Source: Anisakis pegreffii
Taxonomy: Eukaryota; Nematoda; Chromadorea; Rhabditida; Anisakidae
Direction of reading: 5' to 3'
NCBI GenBank assembly: GCA_035041965.1
Contig: JAPYMA010001681.1
Span: 1-64,000, forward strand
Length of the DNA stretch: 64,000 nt
The notes under the pieces are model-generated. The model was not told where the DNA came from and did no database searches. It saw nothing but the letters and a program-made list of their open reading frames with translations. How positions within the stretch are numbered: the first letter of the stretch is position 1; each line of letters opens with the position of its first letter. This document shows, piece after piece, positions 52,755-64,000 of this stretch. The position numbers and the translations under genes were made by a program.

Positions 52755-53194
52755 TTGGGAGATAAACAACAATTTGGTGACATCAAGCACCCCGAAAAGA
52801 AGAAACCGTGCTCACTACATATGAAGAATACAAATAGATGTGTTGCATCGAGGACGAATCTGAAAGTACTCACAACGAGATTACACACAAAAACCTGTAG
52901 CGAAAGTACTCACACTGGAAAGAATTATGCAACAAAGAAAGATAGTCGAGGCAGGCAGGTCGTCACCATCAGAAACCTTAAACAGAATGTGAGTATGAGA
53001 CATGAGATGAAGGAGGCTGTAAGCTCCTTGAACGTCGCACAGATATTTTTCACTTTCACCGTTTCATCTCGTAGGAGGGGACCCCGTCGAGGAATGAATA
53101 CATCGGAGAGCAATTCAACGCAATTTTGACGGAAACTTTGCCTCTCGATGCGCGAGTCTCAAAGAAAAACGAAAACTGTATTCAGTGGCCGTGA
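52755..53194 (+). CDS. tentative basic protein, last two exons
   Basis: An open frame to 52988 with a GTGAGT donor is followed, after an 86-bp intron, by exon 53075-53194 behind a TTTCATCTCGTAG acceptor, phase 0, ending in TGA. The first part is Lys/Arg/Thr-rich (HPEKKKPCSLHMKNTNR, GKNYATKKDSRGRQVV). The last exon reads EGTPSRNEYIGEQFNAIL, TETLPLDARVSKKNENC, IQWP. The upstream side also has a coding-like frame in another phase (52640-52750, DVHGQEDDIMPKYSDDILT), so one more exon probably lies there, but I could not fix the join. Function unknown. Confidence 0.4.
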
Positions 53195-53410
53195 ACTACC
53201 GAGTACGGCTTTAAATTATAAGTTGCTACAATTCGAAAACCTTTCAGTGTCACTTGTTCGAGTTCAGATGACAGCGTCATTAAAGATATTCAACGATATA
53301 AGTGGCACAAAATAAGTGATAATTGATTGTGCGTATTAGTAAAAAAATATATTTGTTGACTGATAAGATGCAACAAAAAAGTATCTGCCTAATAGCTTCT
53401 TCTGACCAGA

Positions 53411-53665
53411 TCAACACGAAAAATATTTGTAGTTGATCACAGCAATACGAGAAAGTTGCAAATCATCAAAAAATTTCATCGAATTCATCGAACTTATTCG
53501 TGCTCGTATTGCGTAACATGGAAGCCGACTGCATTGGTCAAGTGACCGTCCCCGTTCAAACACATTCATTCGCAACGCTGTGTCATCATAGCTATAGCAA
53601 TAAGCCATGTCACCCATCCTAGCGGACTTCCGCCGACTAAAACCCAGTTCAACGAATGTCACTTC
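53411..53665 (-). CDS. tentative terminal exon, unrecognised
   Basis: A minus-strand frame of 84 codons behind a good acceptor (CCAAATTCAG) and ending in TGA: EVTFVELGFSRRKSARMGD, MAYCYSYDDTALRMNVFERG, then CSRLPCYAIRARISSMNS and FFDDLQLSRIAVINYKYFSC. Soluble, basic, with several Cys. It could also start at the Met in RMGDMAY. No upstream exon or family was recognised. Confidence 0.3.
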   Translation of the reverse strand, partial: EVTFVELGFSRRKSARMGDMAYCYSYDDTALRMNVFERGRSLDQCSRLPCYAIRARISSMNSMKFFDDLQLSRIAVINYKYFSC

Positions 53666-53964
53666 CTGAATTTGGATAGCTGTGGATGGTTTTGAATTGC
53701 AGGTTAAGATGCACATAACTGGATATGTTCATAGTGACATATTTTCGCATGGCTGAAGTATTTCAGTGAGTGATTCGTAGAAGTTGATTGGTCCCTAGAT
53801 GCAGTTGAGTAGTTATGTCTTTGCCACTACTATTCAATGGATTCGTATCGCGTTAAGCAATATGAATCGAACTTATTCAATGTTTTATTAGCGTACACTC
53901 ACATAAAACGCCCAATAAAACGGCGCATCGACGACCTTCAAACTGCTACGTCCGCTATAATATT

Positions 53965-53984
53965 AGATGATGATGATGATGATA
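53965..53984. repeat. (GAT)n trinucleotide repeat
   Basis: Six tandem GAT units. Confidence 0.85.
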
Positions 53985-56900
53985 TATTTGCTGTGGCGCC
54001 TTAAAAATTTATTGTTAGCAATAGCAACGAGAAACACATTATTATGTGATGTGTGCGCCTTCAGATCTGACCGTCTTTCGTTGGTACATTCAACGATTTT
54101 CAGTAGTAAGAGATAGATGCACGTGAAGCTGGTATTTGTTTGGAACAAATGAGAACGCAGTTCAATATTGCGATACGCAAACTTTTTATGGGCAATCCTC
54201 ATTTAGTTGTTCTTGAAAATTTTATGTTCTGCAATATGCAATAGGATGGAAAAGTGACGCTGTGACTGTTGTGACGAATGCAAGCAGCAACTCTGTGCCG
54301 TTACAAAACGAACCATTCTGTGCAAATTTACTGTTTCCATGACGGCGTAAGCCTTCCATCTTAGAAACTCATTCATTCAGAGGAACCTTTTGTGGCTTTA
54401 TAATATCAGATCCGAGCTTCGTCAAGCATAAGTGTCACAGTCAAACGATCTAAGTTATAGACGAACAGCTGCATTGAAACATTGAACAATTTCTGAGAAA
54501 AAGGATAAATGATAAATGAGAACTGATAAATTATCTATGAATCTTCAAAAAATAACTTGACAAAACGAATGCAACGGAAAGAGAGAAGTGGCAAGTGAGG
54601 TGGTAATGAGGTGCAGTGGCATTCACAATATCGTATTGTAGTCACTAGATCAGTTGCTTCGTTTCAGTATGTTTTTTGATTGGTTCATAATCCATTTCAC
54701 AGCTTATGAACGCTCCGAAGTTAGTAATCGAAGTCACTTGCAATTCAAAGAATTGTAACAATTGATTCGCCGTATGTCGCAGGTTTCTTTTTCGCTCAAA
54801 ATTTTGCATCGTTGAATTGTTTTTATGTTAATTGCTTGTTCCCATTGGAATGTGCTTACATCCAACTACATTTGATGACGGCATTGCATCTGAATTTTTT
54901 CGCCCGAACGAGAAACGTTTACTTTGGAGCGATGATAACGTTTGATGTCAATAAAAATTGACATTGATAAATACATCAATTACAGCGGACATCCTCCGTA
55001 GGTGATCGCCAATTAGTAGGCATCCTATTGCAAACTTCTTCCTTGCAACAATCGTATCATAACGAATGCATCAAAAGTGTTCTTCTGCCATATATCCGCA
55101 AACCTTCATGGAAATTAAAAAGTACCAATGGATAAACCAAATTACGATGGGAAATTGAGAAGTTATCCAGGGTCTTTAATGTATTTCAATCTTCGTTCAT
55201 CCTTAAAAATTTGCATCTTGAAATCATGCAAAAAGGTACAAAGATAACGCCGTTATTGTGAAAAACGCTTCATTTGGACGAATTATAATTGCTTGATATT
55301 CATGGGTTATTTTTTCAGCTTATGCTTTTACGGCTATCAGAAGACAAGAATAAGAAGTTTTTAGCGTTGAGAACTGCTCGCGATTATTCTTCATTTCGCA
55401 AGCTGTAGCGCTGACAGTTGAAAGTTGTTATCACAATAGACTGATGGCTCAATCTCGAGACTGAGACGTTGTCATCGTTTCAAAATGATCGATTTGTGTC
55501 ACCGTTCGTCTTTTGATGCTTCCTTCAAACCTAAACCGAACTCAGCACTACAAAAAATTCTGTATTCTATAAGTAACGTAGAATATTTTTGCTCTGCTTA
55601 CATATTTCAGTTTGAAGATTAATTGCTTCAGTTTGCAGGAACAGTGAACAGTTCAAATTTTCACTATTTCAAAACATATCTCTGTTTCATACGTATGATA
55701 TGAGTTCTCGGTTTTGCTTCCTTAACACGAATAAACATCGCAACGAAGGCAACCCCACATACTGCATCGCAACAAGACAACCCCAGAACTAGACGAAATA
55801 TGGCCACCGTGAGTTCAGCAGGTATCATGTACAGAATTTGATTGACTAGTGACTAGCAGAGCAGTTTGATTAGTATAGCAACGGTGATGAAGACAAAGAA
55901 CAGAGCATGAGCCCCGAGGGCAAACGCTCACTACGCCGACAGTGATAAACGCTTCTCGCGAGTGTGCTTTGCGCTTGTCGGCAAATCCCTTTGAAGTGGC
56001 GTGAAGCGCTTTGATGTGACCGCTACAAACAAACGCTGTTCCCTGGCAAAACGCTCTCACCGTCGGCTGTCTTTTTAGGAGAGTGTTGAATGCAGCACGC
56101 TATTGATGCGCGTCTGTCACTCACTTCAAAGCGATACGTTCATTTGTGTGCTCTGCAAGTTCTGCATTCAAGCAAACATCCTTAACAACACCATCACACA
56201 CATTAAGATCAACAACAAACCATCCATCTGATTTTCGACTCAGTTCGTTTACTTCTACTTATTTGCGTTACATCTTTTTCATTGTACCTCCACAACATTT
56301 TCCGTTTCCAATAATCCATCAACATCACATCACTTACTACTTTTAATGCGTTGATTTATTTATTTTGCTCAAAATATTAATGCGACTACATTAATTCTAT
56401 CTTCAAATTGCATATCTATCGTTCACGATAGATATCTGTTTTTTGATACGTTAAAGAGTGCTTCATTTCGTTCCATTTTACGGCGAATCATTACACTGAA
56501 AATCGCTTTTCTTCGGCTCATATCGCCGGAATTCTAACCTCTGTGTTGATCGTCAACAGCAATCAACAATGATGGAAGCATTCGTAATATTCGTTTTCTA
56601 ATAACGAGAATAATTGTGAGTTCAATTCGCTACCGTGCAGATTGCTGTTTGAATCATTCGCAACAACATGGAATGCGATTGGTGATCTGAGCATGGTGAA
56701 TCGATTCAATTTTGATTTTGAATTTTTCGTGTTTCCAAAAACGCCGCAATCAACGAATTGGTTTTGCAGTTCTTAACGGACTGCATTTTGTCGTTTTTCG
56801 CAACATTGTGTAGATGATTGGTCATTGTTTCACATGAACATTTGTTATCTTCATCCGCATGCTCTCTTTCAGTCTCATAAAAACACTAATGAACACCGCA

Positions 56901-57655
56901 TTTCGAACCGCTTATCATAAAGCTTTCCTATGCAAGCACAAATGTTCATCAGTTATTTGCCAGAACGTTTGAATATTTTCGCGTTCACCTTTTCATCTGT
57001 AACATTTTCGAATACATTATCAATTCATATAACTCTGATCGTCTTTCATCGGTCACCTGAAAATCACATGTGTTCGTTATGGCATCTGAACTCAAGGCGC
57101 ATTATATCCATGCTCATAAGGCCTAATGCTAATCTCTGAATGAGGTATCGTGATTTGCACTATGTACTGTTGAATTCTTTGTGCATTGCTAGTTTCAAAT
57201 TTACGGATGCATCTTATGCAATATTGCCGAATGGCCATTGAAGCAATATCTTTTTTAGATACTCTCAACACAAACGCACTTCTCTTGAGCATTATTTGAA
57301 TTGTTTCATGATCAGAAGGAACTCATTTGAGCGATCAGTAATAGTAAACAATTGGTAGTTAACAACGTAATATGAAGAGAACGGTTATGCTGAGTTTACT
57401 GCGGTGTTGCGTTGAATTGGCGAAATAATTACCTTTCGAAAGAATCCGAATTAAGTCACGAGCATTTACCTATTCAACGAATTCACTTCAGTTCTCAATC
57501 AAAGCCTTATATGTATCACTCCGACTCATTCTATTATCTTGAATAACGTAAAAATTATAACCAATGCGAACGAGTTTCATGAAATTTTTTCAATCATTTG
57601 TACGGTTTTATGTGGTAATGAAAACATTTGAATATTGCATTCTCAAGCAAAATTT
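53985..57655. other. 3.7-kb stretch without a confident gene
   Basis: A GC-richer island at about 55890-56110 carries repeated GCGTTT/AAACGC words (for example AAACGCTCAC, AAACGCTTC, AAACGCTGTT, AAACGCTCTC) and could be a promoter or CpG-like region. The minus ORF 55815-56060 over it has no recognisable motif. Confidence 0.4.
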
Positions 57656-57885
57656 TTAAACGAAACGCTCTTTTCCCATGAATGCTTTTGAAGCATTTCG
57701 ATGACTACGTAATCTTCTCTCGGTGTTTTTTCGTCCGTCTGCATCTCGAATCACTTCGTGAATACGGTTTCCATCAAATACATCGGCATTTTTATTAGTC
57801 GCCGACATCAACATTCCGCAGTCATCGTCATCGCAGTTTATTGTTTTCTGAAGAAAATTTTCATAAGACGATGGCAGCAATAAAT
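57656..57885 (-). CDS. tentative terminal exon of a charged protein
   Basis: Behind a CCATTCAG acceptor, 75 codons are open to TAA at 57658-57656: LLLPSSYENFLQKT, INCDDDDCGMLMSATNKN, ADVFDGNRIHEVIRDADG and RKNTERRLRSHRNASKAF. It starts in phase 1, so a 5' exon is required; I did not find it. The acid-then-basic composition is protein-like. No known domain. Confidence 0.35.
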
Positions 57886-59418
57886 CTGAATGGAAATTTG
57901 ATGTGAATATTAAGAGAAAATATTTAGTGGAAGAGACGTTCGCGGTATTCCTTTATGAATCACTGACATATGTGTTCGTTCACTGGTTTGTTCGCTTATT
58001 GAGAGCCATTTGGAATGTTTGATGCCGACCGATAAAGAGAAGAACGAATAATGAACATCATCGTTTTCACTGCTTCCTTCAAAAACAAATAAAATTTCGT
58101 CGTTCAGATGATGTACACATTCACGTACGCTTCAAACTTGATATTGCATTCACAACCTTATCTGCTCATTCAAAGGAAATGAATTGCTTTTGGTAGATAT
58201 GTGAAGTTATTGTCGCTATATTCACATCTCTGACAATGTTTATTCTTCATTCGAAAAGTACTTCATTTGCACTGTTTATGAGTATGCATACGAGTAGTCT
58301 ACATGCTTATTGCATTACACACATAAGTCGATGAAAGACAACGTCAATGATGACACAGATCAGACTGATAAACGCTCATTAAACAATAAACAGCTTATCA
58401 CTTCGAGATCAGAGCGATGCCGACTCAGTGTCATTTGATGTTCACTGAGCGCATTATTCACAACTCGCATCATATTTTTTCTTCTCTTTTTATTTCATTC
58501 GCATCACTTCAATTCTCGAGCACTAACGCAATTCGAAAAATTACATTTTTATTAAACGCATCGAATCATTTCCGCTATTGATGTTTTTATTTTGAGATTA
58601 TTGCGTCGTTGCTTGCCTTGCTCACTGCTTTCTTCAAATTCATGCAAAATATGAGTATTTCCTTCGTTTCTTCGCAAATCATCAGCAGCAGATTATTACG
58701 AACCACTTATTTTTAATCAGTTTCATTAGAGGAAATCAGTTCAAGAAACATCTGGCACTAAAGTATCTACGCTATTTTCAATGACAAAGAATGCCTGTTA
58801 TTGGTGGCTCGGCTGAGAAAATGTTTTGTTTGCACAGAAAAAAATGCGACGAGAATGATAAATTAAAATTGCACTTTTGCTTATCTTAGCAATTGTTGGT
58901 GAAAAGAAAACCTATAAAAATTGTGTCGGTTTATTGAATTATCATCAGCTCAGTGTAGTGCCATCAATAGATTACATATGAGGCAGTCGTTCAGTTCACC
59001 TGCAATCCTATCAGAATTCTCATGAAATAAACTTATCGTGGCCTTGGAAGTTGTCCATCTCAGATTGTTTCATTCGTGGGCATCTATATACTCAAACATG
59101 AAGACATTACTAAGATATGATCTGTAAAGATACAGTTCTGTTACTATTATCTGTTATCAAAACTGGTACACAAACATCAACGAGTGGAAAAAATCAATCA
59201 AATGATCTCATCTCAGCATTCAGAAAATTGAGATTATATGTTTTATTGGATGTGGGGAATCCTACTCGTGAGAAATAGCAGAAATTGAATAAGAACAATC
59301 TTATTGTTGAAGTCACAATTTATGAGTACTTTAAAGATGGTAAATTGCAAAGGAAAACGAATAAAATGAAGTGATTTTTGTCGGCGAATATCAATCTTTA
59401 TCTGATTCGTTCTCAATC
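57886..59418. other. non-coding, nothing recognised
   Basis: AT-rich, no ORF of note. It may contain introns of the tentative minus-strand gene that ends at 57656. Confidence 0.4.
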
Positions 59419-59634
59419 TTAAATGTTCTCCGTTTGCTGATATGCTAATATGGCAGCCAAAATCAGCAAACACGCAAATGTTACACCACTCAAACATCCG
59501 AGTAACAAACAAATTTTGAGGTCATTTTTCATTTGCTGGTATTGAATATGTGAAGGAGGATGTGAAGTATATTGTTGAAATGCATCATTCATCCATCGAT
59601 TGTGCTTAGCAGCAACAGCACTACTAGCAAACAT
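59419..59634 (-). CDS. small single-pass membrane protein, unrecognised
   Basis: From ATG 59634-59632 to TAA 59421-59419, 71 aa: MFASSAVAAKHNRWMNDAF, QQYTSHPPSHIQYQQMKND and then one strong hydrophobic helix LLGCLSGVTFACLLILAAIL, ending AYQQTENI. The polar N-terminal half with a single C-terminal helix suggests a tail-anchored or type III membrane protein. The frame stays open upstream for 90 more codons of basic, less protein-like sequence. This ATG is chosen because it follows an AG (ATACAAG), where a splice or trans-splice acceptor would fall, and because composition changes there. Confidence 0.45.
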   Translation of the reverse strand: MFASSAVAAKHNRWMNDAFQQYTSHPPSHIQYQQMKNDLKICLLLGCLSGVTFACLLILAAILAYQQTENI

Positions 59635-59904
59635 CTTGTATGAAATAATAATATGAAGGATGGAGAGAAGATACAATAAATAAATATGTGTATGTATATC
59701 TATGAACATGTTCTTGTTTATTAGTACGTATTTAGAAGCGGAAAGCTTTCTGAAATGAATCAGGTGGAGCCTTCTTCTCCTCAATTTACTTCGTCTCCTG
59801 AATGTAGTTGTTCGTTCGTTTGTTGATTTGCTAGCACACGATCGGCGTTTGCAGTCTTCATTTATTTTGTTCATAACAAATCTTCGAATTAGAGTCGCTT
59901 TCAC

Positions 59905-62900
59905 ATGATTAGTTGTTGACTTATTGTTGATTTATTTTTATTTCTGTTATTTATTTATATCTTTATTTCTTGTTTTATTTATTTGTTTATATTTTTGTTT
60001 GTTTATTGTAGTGATGATCCTCATCGTTCAGATGAACTCATTCATTCAGAACTACACGCTTATTGAAGGCAATAATCTGCTGTTGTTAGCTGCTGCAGGT
60101 TTTGCCATTAAATTGTGTTAATTCGTTCTTTTGCATAATATTCCGATTAGGTACTGCTTATGTGGTGCATCAATTGAAGAAGATGTTGACTTTCAATCAT
60201 CGAACACATTCTTCTTCTCATCCTTTCTCGTATTCTTATTATTTTCATGTCTACTAAATATTGATTCGTTTTTTAATTGCAGTGAACAAATGCTCTTTAA
60301 TACTAGGAGGTTTTTTTTGATATTACCCTTCTGTTCGAAGAATCGTTTATGCAAAGGGGCGTTTAAATGAACAGTATTAAATCTGGCGATTTTGAAGTGA
60401 GGATAGTTAAATTCTTACAGAATGCGATGAAGAGTGCAATTGTGAATGATGTTTGATGATTTTTCGGTTGCAATTGTGAAAGATACGATCAAGAGACAAA
60501 TAGTACCGTATATTTCATGCTACCTCATTATTATTTCTGGAATTATTGTTTAAATTGCTGTTGTTCCTGTTGCCGTTGTTGTGATGCTGTCAGTGCTTTT
60601 TATCATTCCCATCAACATTTATTTACCGAATTGAGGGACGCTTTCTATTTATAGTGTGAGGGGTTAGTTTTTAGCAGGTACTGAAAATGCGATGCGCTTT
60701 GAAAGTTTCATATTGACATTGAGCACCGTTTTTACAGCTTTATTCACCTGGATGTACATTGTTGTGCATGATTATTGATTCATTCGTGCTCTACAACCTT
60801 ATTTCGAGTGCATATCGAATATGTGCGTGAAGTGACCAGCGTATCCCTATCGATTAGATGGCGGTCAATCAAAAGACATTTCATCTAATCATTTATGACA
60901 AAAGTCAAACTTTGCCGACAAGTGGTGTTTAAATGAGTGACATATCGCAGAAATGTATCGACATCACTTCAGTACGTGTACGCTTCAAGTGTACTACATA
61001 CTATGGCCGTCTTGTTCCCATCAAAACACTTGTCATGTGAATCAGATTAAAAATTAACGAAATGGATGTGATGATTGATCTGTAGATCTTACAGCTGTTG
61101 CTGTTGTTGTTATTATTATTCAATCAATTATCTGAGCAATGAATTCATCTTATCTATTTTGAAGTTCACTTTTTTGATTCCGCATTTGTTCTCAAGCTAT
61201 AAACATTTTTACGCTATGCACAGTGATGCGTTTTTTCGCAATTTTTTAGGGAATTCGCAACATCTTATCTGTATTTGCGTTTTTTTTTAACATGGCCGTA
61301 AATTGTCTGAAAGCGTCATGTGAATGATGACTTGCTTCTTCTTTATGCCTTCTTAATTTCAAATCATCTAAGAATAACTCGCGTAAATTTTGTTGCAGTC
61401 AATCTCGTGCACATCTCTATAATGCATCATCATGCTTTGGTGTTTGCAAACGGTTGTTCGTTTTTCCTTCTCAGACCATAATGTGTCCAAACGCAGAACT
61501 TGAACAATGAACCACTCTCGAGTTGGCCGTATTAATCTAGTTCTTATGTCCACATCAGACGTGTTTTATTCCTTTTTAAGGCTTTCTTGTTGTATTCGGA
61601 CGATGCTTCAGCGATGCTTTCATCGATCAGTTAATGGGTTCGATTGAATGAATGCATAGAAGTGAAAACAGATATACATAGCATATCTATAATTATACAT
61701 TCCATTATTTAAAGCTGTCAGCAAACACTTCAACTTACCATCCAAAAAATTCCTCCAAAATTATCCGTCATATGGGGCCGAATCGAAACGAAAAAATTTG
61801 TTTATCAGTTGAAGCAATCGACTGGTGTTTTACGTGAAATCATATAAACGGTTGTTATCAGCGATCGGCAATGTGCATATCAAAGACTACTTCTTACACA
61901 AGGGCCGCCGCCATAATTAGATGAAGTGAAGTGTGAGCACAAAATGGATTAGGAGAGAACACGAGAAAGAAGTAAACGAAGTAAAAACAAAAAGCAAATA
62001 AATGCAGAAACAAATGTTATTCGAGGAAAGATATACAATGATAAGAGGTGGCATTTTTTTGGTCGAAAGTATTGAGTTGAATATGATATTTTTATTCGTT
62101 GATATTGGTGTTTGTAAAGTTAGTAATGAGATAAGAATCAGCGATATGATCGGATTTGTTCATCCGTCAATATTATCATCACTTGAGCGGTGTTCAGTAA
62201 AGGAGATGGATGATCGTTTTCGTTTATGAGCATATTTATTGTTTATTTATGAGCAGGCGCATATCACGCATTTTTTTGCGAGGATCATAAACATTCGCCA
62301 TTTTATGAGATCATTCAGCACCGATCGATTCTCGTGATAAGAAGACGCTAATATATCATTTTACAGACGCCAGTTAGGTCGTTTTCCATTGGAATTTGAA
62401 ATGCTCACGCGAAAAATGTTTCCGTTGAAAATTCATCGGTTTATGCAAAAATTTTGTTTCCAGAAGTTCTAGTTTAAAATGGGAACTACTATCAAACTTA
62501 TCCGGAAATTAAGGTTTTTCCCATGTGTCAAACAGGCGGACTGACTTTATTTGAACTGATGGTGTCAGACAAGGGTGTTTTGGATTTTACAATCGGTTTC
62601 ATTTGAACAAAAGAAAAATTGGCAGTTTCACCTGATTCATGTGATGCTAAATTTTCGTGCCTTTCTGGTTCCTAATCCTCATTATTTCACCCATCTGATT
62701 TCCTGCGAATGAACCTTAGTCTCATAAATACTTTGACAGATCTTAACTATGTGGAACTGAGTTCTTTTATGATATCATCTGCTTCGCAAGTCCTCATTTA
62801 TGAAATGGTGAAATTATTGGAATGATAGCTGTTAATAGGAAAATTTACTCGCTGCTGGTTATTCCGTTAACAGATCACACAGATGATGGTAAGGTCCAAT

Positions 62901-64000
62901 AAGGAAGCTTGTCAATGTATTCCGATTAATTACAGTTCTGCCAATGGTAGCATTTATTTGTGAGTCAATCGTAAGACTGAATTTGACTGTCGAGAGTTAT
63001 TGCGCTGTTGATCTGTTGACACAAAACAAGTGAATGTATCATTTTTCAGTGGTGCGAATGTGCAAAATATGAAAGTGGTAGAGTACAGTGATGATGATTA
63101 TTCATTAATGAGTGAGTCGACTCGATGAAATAAATACCCTCAACAAATATTTGCATTCATCCATCCATTAGTTCATCGCATTCTTTGCGCACAAATATGA
63201 AGCAATTCAATTTTTATAATGGTCATTGTATATGAGCCTAAATTTGAAATGTTAGCTAAAAATTTTCGAAATATTTTCATCATCACTTTTATGAATAATT
63301 TTCTCGCATCGGTTATCTCAGTGAAGTCAAAAAGCACACTATGTAAGTGTGTCATCAAGTGAAGTGGACCATTCAAAAATTTTCATTGAAAAGAAGAATT
63401 CTGAACTGAAAAGAATCGTGAATTTCAATTGATTATGTTGAATGCAAATGAGATGCAAACGAATTTCGTCTTTATCCTCGCAGTCAGTATTCATTCTGAT
63501 GTACTTTATTGGTGTGCGTTCCGCGATATTTGTGTTCGACTGAAACAAAGAAGCACTATTCTTCGTAATGAGAAACGCATCCACTCGATTACCATTTTGG
63601 AAAACCAAATAAAATTTATGAACTCATTTTGTGGTGAATTTAACTAATCGATGAAACATTTTTCATCGTTGATCGCAACCGATATTTTTGTTGTCGTTGT
63701 GTGTTTTGTTCGCTGCTTTTTGAGATAAATGAGAGAGATTTTTTAAATGATTGTCTTGAATACATTATCCCTGTATCAATCCAAAAACGATTTTTCCATC
63801 TAGAATTGTAAAATCAGAATGCACCGCATGGTACCACAGACATCATGAACTCACAGTTGATTCAATAAACAAATCAATATATTCTCAAAAATATTACTAT
63901 ATATTGTTTGCAGTTTCTCAATCACGTAATTGATATTCACCTCAATGCAGGCTGCCGAAACCCTTAAGCAAATTAAATCCACATGATTCATTGATGCAAC
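59905..64000. other. 4.1-kb stretch without a confident gene
   Basis: T-rich simple sequence at 59920-60010 (TTTATTTATTTG-type), and CTGTTG/TTATTA trinucleotide-like patches near 60550-60590 and 61090-61120. An exon-like piece lies at about 60012-60100, behind a TTTATTGTAG acceptor, but reads plausibly in two frames. No other supported features. Confidence 0.4.

Noticed and set aside
58790..58820. third WLG peptide (TGGTGGCTCGGCTGA)
   Set aside because: Only the Trp-Leu-Gly matches; there is no signal peptide or cysteine pattern upstream.

Overview
The window is eukaryotic nuclear DNA, AT-rich and gene-poor, with small exons, GT..AG introns (often T-rich ending TTTCAG) and many decayed repeats. 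The family content (SLC22-type transporter, neuferricin, Cu/Zn SOD, divergent H2A/H2B with introns, a gustatory-receptor-like 7TM protein) and the intron style suggest a nematode, possibly of the ascarid/spirurid side; that placement is inference, and no species is named. Gene models were built by hand from reading frames and intron-phase agreement.

Layout. 1-9.3 kb: a perfect 57-bp minisatellite with open frames on both strands, a plus-strand gene for a charged disordered protein (4077-6414) with a hairpin in its last intron, a TA microsatellite, and a minus-strand gene of unknown function (7502-9224). 10.7-11.7 kb: a Cu/Zn superoxide dismutase copy on the minus strand that carries two in-frame stops. 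14.9-18.0 kb: a six-exon 7TM gustatory-receptor-like gene, followed by a small inverted-repeat element. 19.5-21.9 kb: a divergent H2B/H2A pair sharing a 278-bp promoter. 23.7-27.0 kb: neuferricin (CYB5D2 family). 29.4-34.1 kb: a complete ten-exon organic ion transporter gene (551 aa) with a decayed duplicate of its eighth exon.

34-43 kb is repeat-rich and almost gene-free: a tandemly duplicated ~500-bp unit with a GC-rich insertion, short-motif tandem repeats and a diverged higher-order satellite. 43.3-53.7 kb holds two paralogous genes for tiny secreted two-cysteine peptides on the minus strand plus several tentative small genes. 54-64 kb is mostly non-coding, with a small single-pass membrane protein and one tentative terminal exon.

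The confident genes are unrelated single-copy housekeeping or membrane genes with no operon-like grouping. The best candidate for something undescribed is the secreted micro-peptide pair at 43.3 and 50.0 kb, which share a cysteine/Trp-Leu-Gly pattern and a 3' untranslated intron that starts exactly three bases after the stop codon.
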